Assembly: GCA_002728175.1 (NCBI GenBank) | Contig: PBVH01000016.1 | Span: 94,862 to 110,885, forward strand | DNA length: 16,024 bases | Reading direction: 5' to 3' | From: Flavobacteriales bacterium | GTDB taxonomy: Bacteria > Bacteroidota > Bacteroidia > Flavobacteriales > BACL11 | Shown here: piece after piece, positions 14,572 to 16,024 of the stretch | How the letters are laid out: each line of letters begins with the position of its first letter | Position numbering within the stretch: the stretch's first letter is position 1 | The notes under the pieces: generated by a model | What the model saw: the letters and a program-made list of their open reading frames with translations, nothing else | What the model was told of the DNA's origin: nothing | Databases searched by the model: none | Translations under genes and position numbers: made by a program

Positions 14572-15289
14572 AATATATTTTGCTTCTGATTTTCATTTAG
14601 AAAATACAGAATTAAAAAAATCTCAAGCAAAAGAAAAAAAAATTATTGCTTGGCTAAACAAAATAAAAAATGATGCAAAAAAAATATATTTAATAGGAGA
14701 TATATTTGACTTTTGGTTTGAATATAAATATGTTGTTCCCAAAGGATATATTAGAATGTTTGCAAAATTAGCTGAACTTACTGAAGACGGAACTGAAATA
14801 CATTTTTTCACAGGAAATCATGACATGTGGGTCAAAAATTATTTTTTCGAAGAATTAGGTGTGATAATTCACAGAAAAGAAAAAATAATTAATGAACACG
14901 ATAAAAAAATTTTTATAGGGCATGGGGATGGTCTTGGTAAAGGAGACTTTAAATATAAAATTCTTAAGATACTTTTTTCTTCAAAACTATTAGTGTGGGG
15001 ATTTTCTGTACTTCCAGTAAATTTTTCTTTCAAAATCGCTAATCTTTGGAGTTCATTCAGTAGAAAAAAACAAAAAAACAATAAAGAGTATGTTAATATA
15101 CTATTGGAGTTTTCTAAAAATTATCAAAAGACTACCAAGTTAGATTATTATATTTTTGGACATCATCACAATCCAGAAAAAATCAGAATTGATAAAAAAT
15201 CATACTATATTAATACCGGAGACTGGATAAAAAATTTCAGTTATGCTGTTATGGAAAATGGAAATATAGAACTAAAAAAAGTTAAATAA
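14561..15289 (+). CDS. lpxH: UDP-2,3-diacylglucosamine diphosphatase (TTG start)
   Basis: LpxH hydrolyses UDP-2,3-diacylglucosamine to lipid X and UMP, a peripheral inner-membrane step of lipid A synthesis. The calcineurin-like metal ligands are all visible (numbering from 14561): SDFHL (Asp10, His12), IGDIFDFW (Asp47), TGNHDMW (Asn86, His87), IGHGDG (His121), and FGHHHNPE plus YINTGDW near the end. Length is 242 residues, normal for the family. No ATG exists before the first metal motif, so the gene must use a non-ATG start. The TTG at 14561, one base after the gatB stop, is chosen; the alternative TTG at 14549 overlaps gatB by 11 bases and adds four residues. The usual Gly after DxHL is Glu here. 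It closes the operon opened by lpxK, two steps later in the same pathway. Confidence 0.93.
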   Translation: MKNKIYFASDFHLENTELKKSQAKEKKIIAWLNKIKNDAKKIYLIGDIFDFWFEYKYVVPKGYIRMFAKLAELTEDGTEIHFFTGNHDMWVKNYFFEELGVIIHRKEKIINEHDKKIFIGHGDGLGKGDFKYKILKILFSSKLLVWGFSVLPVNFSFKIANLWSSFSRKKQKNNKEYVNILLEFSKNYQKTTKLDYYIFGHHHNPEKIRIDKKSYYINTGDWIKNFSYAVMENGNIELKKVK

Positions 15290-15304
15290 AGTATATTATA
15301 ACAA

Positions 15305-16024
15305 TTACTCCTTAACTAATTTTTTAGTTGTTATAACATCACCATTTGATATTACATTTACAAAATAAACTCCTTTATCTGTAACAATTTCTGAACTTAA
15401 ATCTATTACAAAACTGTTATTACTGACTTTTCCGTTGAATAGCAATTTTATGTCTTGACCTAATACGTTTGTTAGTCTAACTTGCACATCTGTATCTTTT
15501 AAATTTTCTAAAATAATACTACTTGATCCATTTGTTGGATTTGGATAAATAGATATTTTTGAACTTAAAGATACATTTTGATCAAATAACAAATCATTTT
15601 GTTCACCAATTTTTATATCATCTAAATAAAAATTATTTCCTGAACCTTTTACTACATATTCAAACTTAAATTTAACATTATCGCTAGATAACTGATTTTT
15701 TGTAATAACTGTATCTCTCCAATCACTTGATCTAGGCAGGTAATCTCCACTGTGTAATTGTGAATTTGCAGTTCCATACTGAATAACAGTATCTACACAA
15801 GAAGAGTGATTTAAATTAGTTGAGTATGTACCATTTGATAGTAAACATACAGCCTTATCGCTAGGTTCTAGCTCAACTAAAGGAAGCCAATCTTCTCCGC
15901 AATTGACAGAGTAATGAACGTTAAGTATATTTACTGGAAAAGTATTAACAGCCGCACCTGACCAACTAAACTTAATAGCAGGTGTATTAAAATTTGATAA
16001 ATCATATGCTTTGGAAACAATACT
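15305..16024 (-). CDS. C-terminal part of a T9SS-exported protein (MAM/jelly-roll-like domain)
   Basis: The frame is open on the minus strand from the right edge to the TAA at 15305, giving at least 239 residues; the N terminus is outside the window, and the TTG at 15592 is an internal codon. The upstream part reads as a beta-rich carbohydrate-binding or MAM-like jelly-roll module: FSWSGAAVN, then VNILNVHYSVNCGEDWLPL, a DWRDTVI segment, and FKFEYVVKGSGNNFYLDDIK. Two Cys-containing stretches (VNCGED and HSSCVDT) may form disulfides outside the cell. The last about 80 residues are a T9SS type A sorting domain: ISIYPNPTNGSSSI, LTNVLGQDI, and GVYFVNVI with a KKLVKE end. From memory this tail resembles the ends of large Bacteroidota M43-type metallopeptidases, but no catalytic part is visible. 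It converges on lpxH with 15 bases between stops. Confidence 0.85.
   Translation of the reverse strand, partial: SIVSKAYDLSNFNTPAIKFSWSGAAVNTFPVNILNVHYSVNCGEDWLPLVELEPSDKAVCLLSNGTYSTNLNHSSCVDTVIQYGTANSQLHSGDYLPRSSDWRDTVITKNQLSSDNVKFKFEYVVKGSGNNFYLDDIKIGEQNDLLFDQNVSLSSKISIYPNPTNGSSSIILENLKDTDVQVRLTNVLGQDIKLLFNGKVSNNSFVIDLSSEIVTDKGVYFVNVISNGDVITTKKLVKE

Noticed and set aside
15296..15336. Inverted repeat TTATAACAA ... TTGTTATAA at the convergent lpxH/T9SS ends, with an inner AACTAA/TTAGTT pair.
   Set aside because: The arms are almost all A/T, the loop is long and the pairs partly compete; it is too weak to call a bidirectional terminator.
1..16024. Search by eye for CRISPR arrays, IS ends, integrases, phage genes, toxin-antitoxin pairs and defence genes.
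   Set aside because: None seen: genes are housekeeping or envelope functions, the only repeats are the 24-base coding array and the 12-base duplication, and no gene stands out in base use.

Overview
The window is AT-rich chromosomal DNA from a member of the Bacteroidota, most likely a flavobacterium with a compact, marine-type genome. Several signs agree. There are two secreted proteins with C-terminal type IX secretion (T9SS) sorting domains. The ProRS is of the short eukaryote/archaeal-like type, and there is a Bacteroidota-type FadL/OmpP1 porin. The promoters read TTG-N19-TAnnTTTG, and start codons lack Shine-Dalgarno sequences. About 98 % of the window is genic, the longest gap is under 100 bases, and neighbouring genes often abut or overlap. 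I saw no insertion sequence, integrase, CRISPR array, toxin-antitoxin pair or other mobile feature.

Left part (1-4203). The C-terminal three quarters of aroA (shikimate pathway) runs rightwards into the window and collides tail-to-tail with a YjjG-type HAD nucleotidase. Leftward of a consensus promoter lie tRNA-Glu(UUC) and rpsT, closed by a strong hairpin terminator. Before them is a leftward pair, proS followed with zero spacing by an unrecognised 224-residue protein.

Middle (4204-9914). A divergent region drives proS leftwards. Rightwards it drives a two-gene cell-envelope unit: a strange Tyr/His/Asn-rich lipoprotein with a tandem-repeat tail, then an OmpP1/FadL-family outer membrane protein. 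That unit meets, tail-to-tail and overlapping, a leftward group made of a Nif3-like dinuclear-metal protein, a coiled-coil C4 zinc-ribbon protein and an exported helical-repeat protein. A perfect-stem terminator separates the last two.

Right part (9915-16024). A 48-base divergent region carries two face-to-face -7 elements, each only 4 bases from its ATG, so both transcripts look leaderless. Rightwards runs a tight five-gene operon: lpxK, punA, a choice-of-anchor-B T9SS protein, gatB and lpxH. It joins two lipid A steps with purine salvage, tRNA amidation and a surface protein. The window ends in the C-terminal part of another leftward T9SS-exported protein.

Most genes are ordinary housekeeping genes, and I found no clear new multi-gene system. 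The points most worth a second look are the paired leaderless promoters, the His/Tyr-rich repeat lipoprotein, the Asn-to-Asp change at the base-binding position of PunA, the terminator-interrupted Nif3 operon with a GTG-start gene behind it, and the TTG start of lpxH inside a 12-base tandem duplication.
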